This document shows, in pieces, positions 5,304 to 5,668 of a DNA stretch of 5,668 bases (positions are counted from its first letter, which is position 1; each line of letters begins with the position of its first letter). This stretch comes from an archaeon (GTDB lineage: Archaea > Hydrothermarchaeota > Hydrothermarchaeia > Hydrothermarchaeales > JALUUU01): the NCBI GenBank assembly GCA_027021185.1, contig JALUUU010000247.1:1-5668 (forward strand), written 5' to 3'. The notes below the pieces were generated by a model. That model worked only from the letters and a program-made list of their open reading frames with translations. It did not search any database and was not told the origin of the DNA. The position numbers and the translations under genes are program-made.

Positions 5304-5668
5304 TCACCACCACTTCATGCTCTCCCGGAACTTAGTCGGCCTCTCCTTCTCACCGAGCTTGCGGAAAACATACAGATGCTCGTGGGCGATAAGAAGAAAG
5401 TCATAGCTTTTGCCCCTCCATTTTTCCCTCGTACTCTTCATCTTCCACTGAAGCTTTATAATGTCTTCCCTGAGGACGAAGCCTACGTCTAGAAAGGACT
5501 GCAACACCCTGGGAGTGATGGGAACAAAGTGCTTATGCCTACGGGTATCGCCGATCAAAATTGCGCAGTGCTTCCCCGGCTTCAAAACCCTCATGCACTC
5601 CATCGCTACCTTCTCCATCTCCTCGGCAAACTCTGCAATGTTATGCACGCTCGAAAGGTCCCCCTCAA
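5304..5668 (-). CDS. Probable DNA N4/N6 methyltransferase, C-terminal part (5' end off the window)
   Basis: The reading frame is open to the right edge with no stop; a GTG at 5648 is internal and not needed as a start. The visible 120 or so residues contain M-R-V-L-K-P-G-K (19-26, counted from that GTG), A-I-L-I-G-D-T-R (29-36), G-F-x-L-x-E-D-I-I-K (56-65) and HEHLYVFRK (89-97). This pattern is typical of the C-terminal half of N4-cytosine/N6-adenine DNA methylases of the PF01555 type, which use S-adenosylmethionine to modify DNA. The catalytic (D/S/N)PPY motif would lie just upstream, outside the window, so the target base cannot be judged. No restriction endonuclease is visible, so whether it is an orphan methylase or part of a restriction system is open. 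An RNA or other small-molecule methyltransferase is possible but less likely. Confidence 0.65.
   Translation of the reverse strand, partial: EGDLSSVHNIAEFAEEMEKVAMECMRVLKPGKHCAILIGDTRRHKHFVPITPRVLQSFLDVGFVLREDIIKLQWKMKSTREKWRGKSYDFLLIAHEHLYVFRKLGEKERPTKFRESMKWW

Overview
The window looks archaeal, most likely from a euryarchaeal-type or deep-branching lineage. Three things point that way. A clean TATA box lies about 25-27 nt upstream of each of two divergent start codons, the spacing expected for leaderless archaeal transcripts. A DUF104 (AF2212-like) antitoxin is paired with a PIN-domain toxin, a pairing common in archaea. The short ScpB follows an ScpA tail in an operon. Base composition is roughly balanced and both GTG and ATG starts are used. 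I cannot name the genus, and the lineage call is inference.

Layout: positions 1-45 hold the end of scpA, followed 4 nt later by a complete scpB (50-556, + strand). These encode the two non-SMC subunits of the SMC-ScpAB condensin. A 102-nt convergent gap with a small inverted repeat separates them from a three-gene minus-strand signalling cluster, read right to left: a CheR-type methyltransferase (4510-3722, GTG start), an 870-residue membrane histidine kinase (3640-1028; Cache-like sensor, HAMP, heptad-repeat coiled coil, GAF, HisKA and HATPase), and a single-domain response regulator (1021-659) only 6 nt after the kinase. Across a 111-nt divergent promoter region lies a toxin-antitoxin pair on the + strand: DUF104 antitoxin (4622-4816) and PIN-domain RNase (4800-5303, GTG start, 17-nt overlap). 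At the right edge the C-terminal part of a probable DNA N4/N6 methyltransferase runs on the minus strand (5668-5304). Its stop codon directly abuts the toxin's stop codon.

How the genes may work together: the kinase senses an extracellular or extracytoplasmic ligand and passes phosphate to the stand-alone receiver, which must act through a partner not encoded here. The most interesting point is the CheR-type methyltransferase encoded directly upstream of a kinase whose signalling helix carries five consecutive heptads, each with a Glu-Glu pair. No chemoreceptor, CheA, CheW or CheB gene is in the window. This suggests, as a hypothesis, a compact two-component system in which CheR methylates the kinase's own coiled coil. 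The ScpAB, toxin-antitoxin and methylase genes appear unrelated to it.
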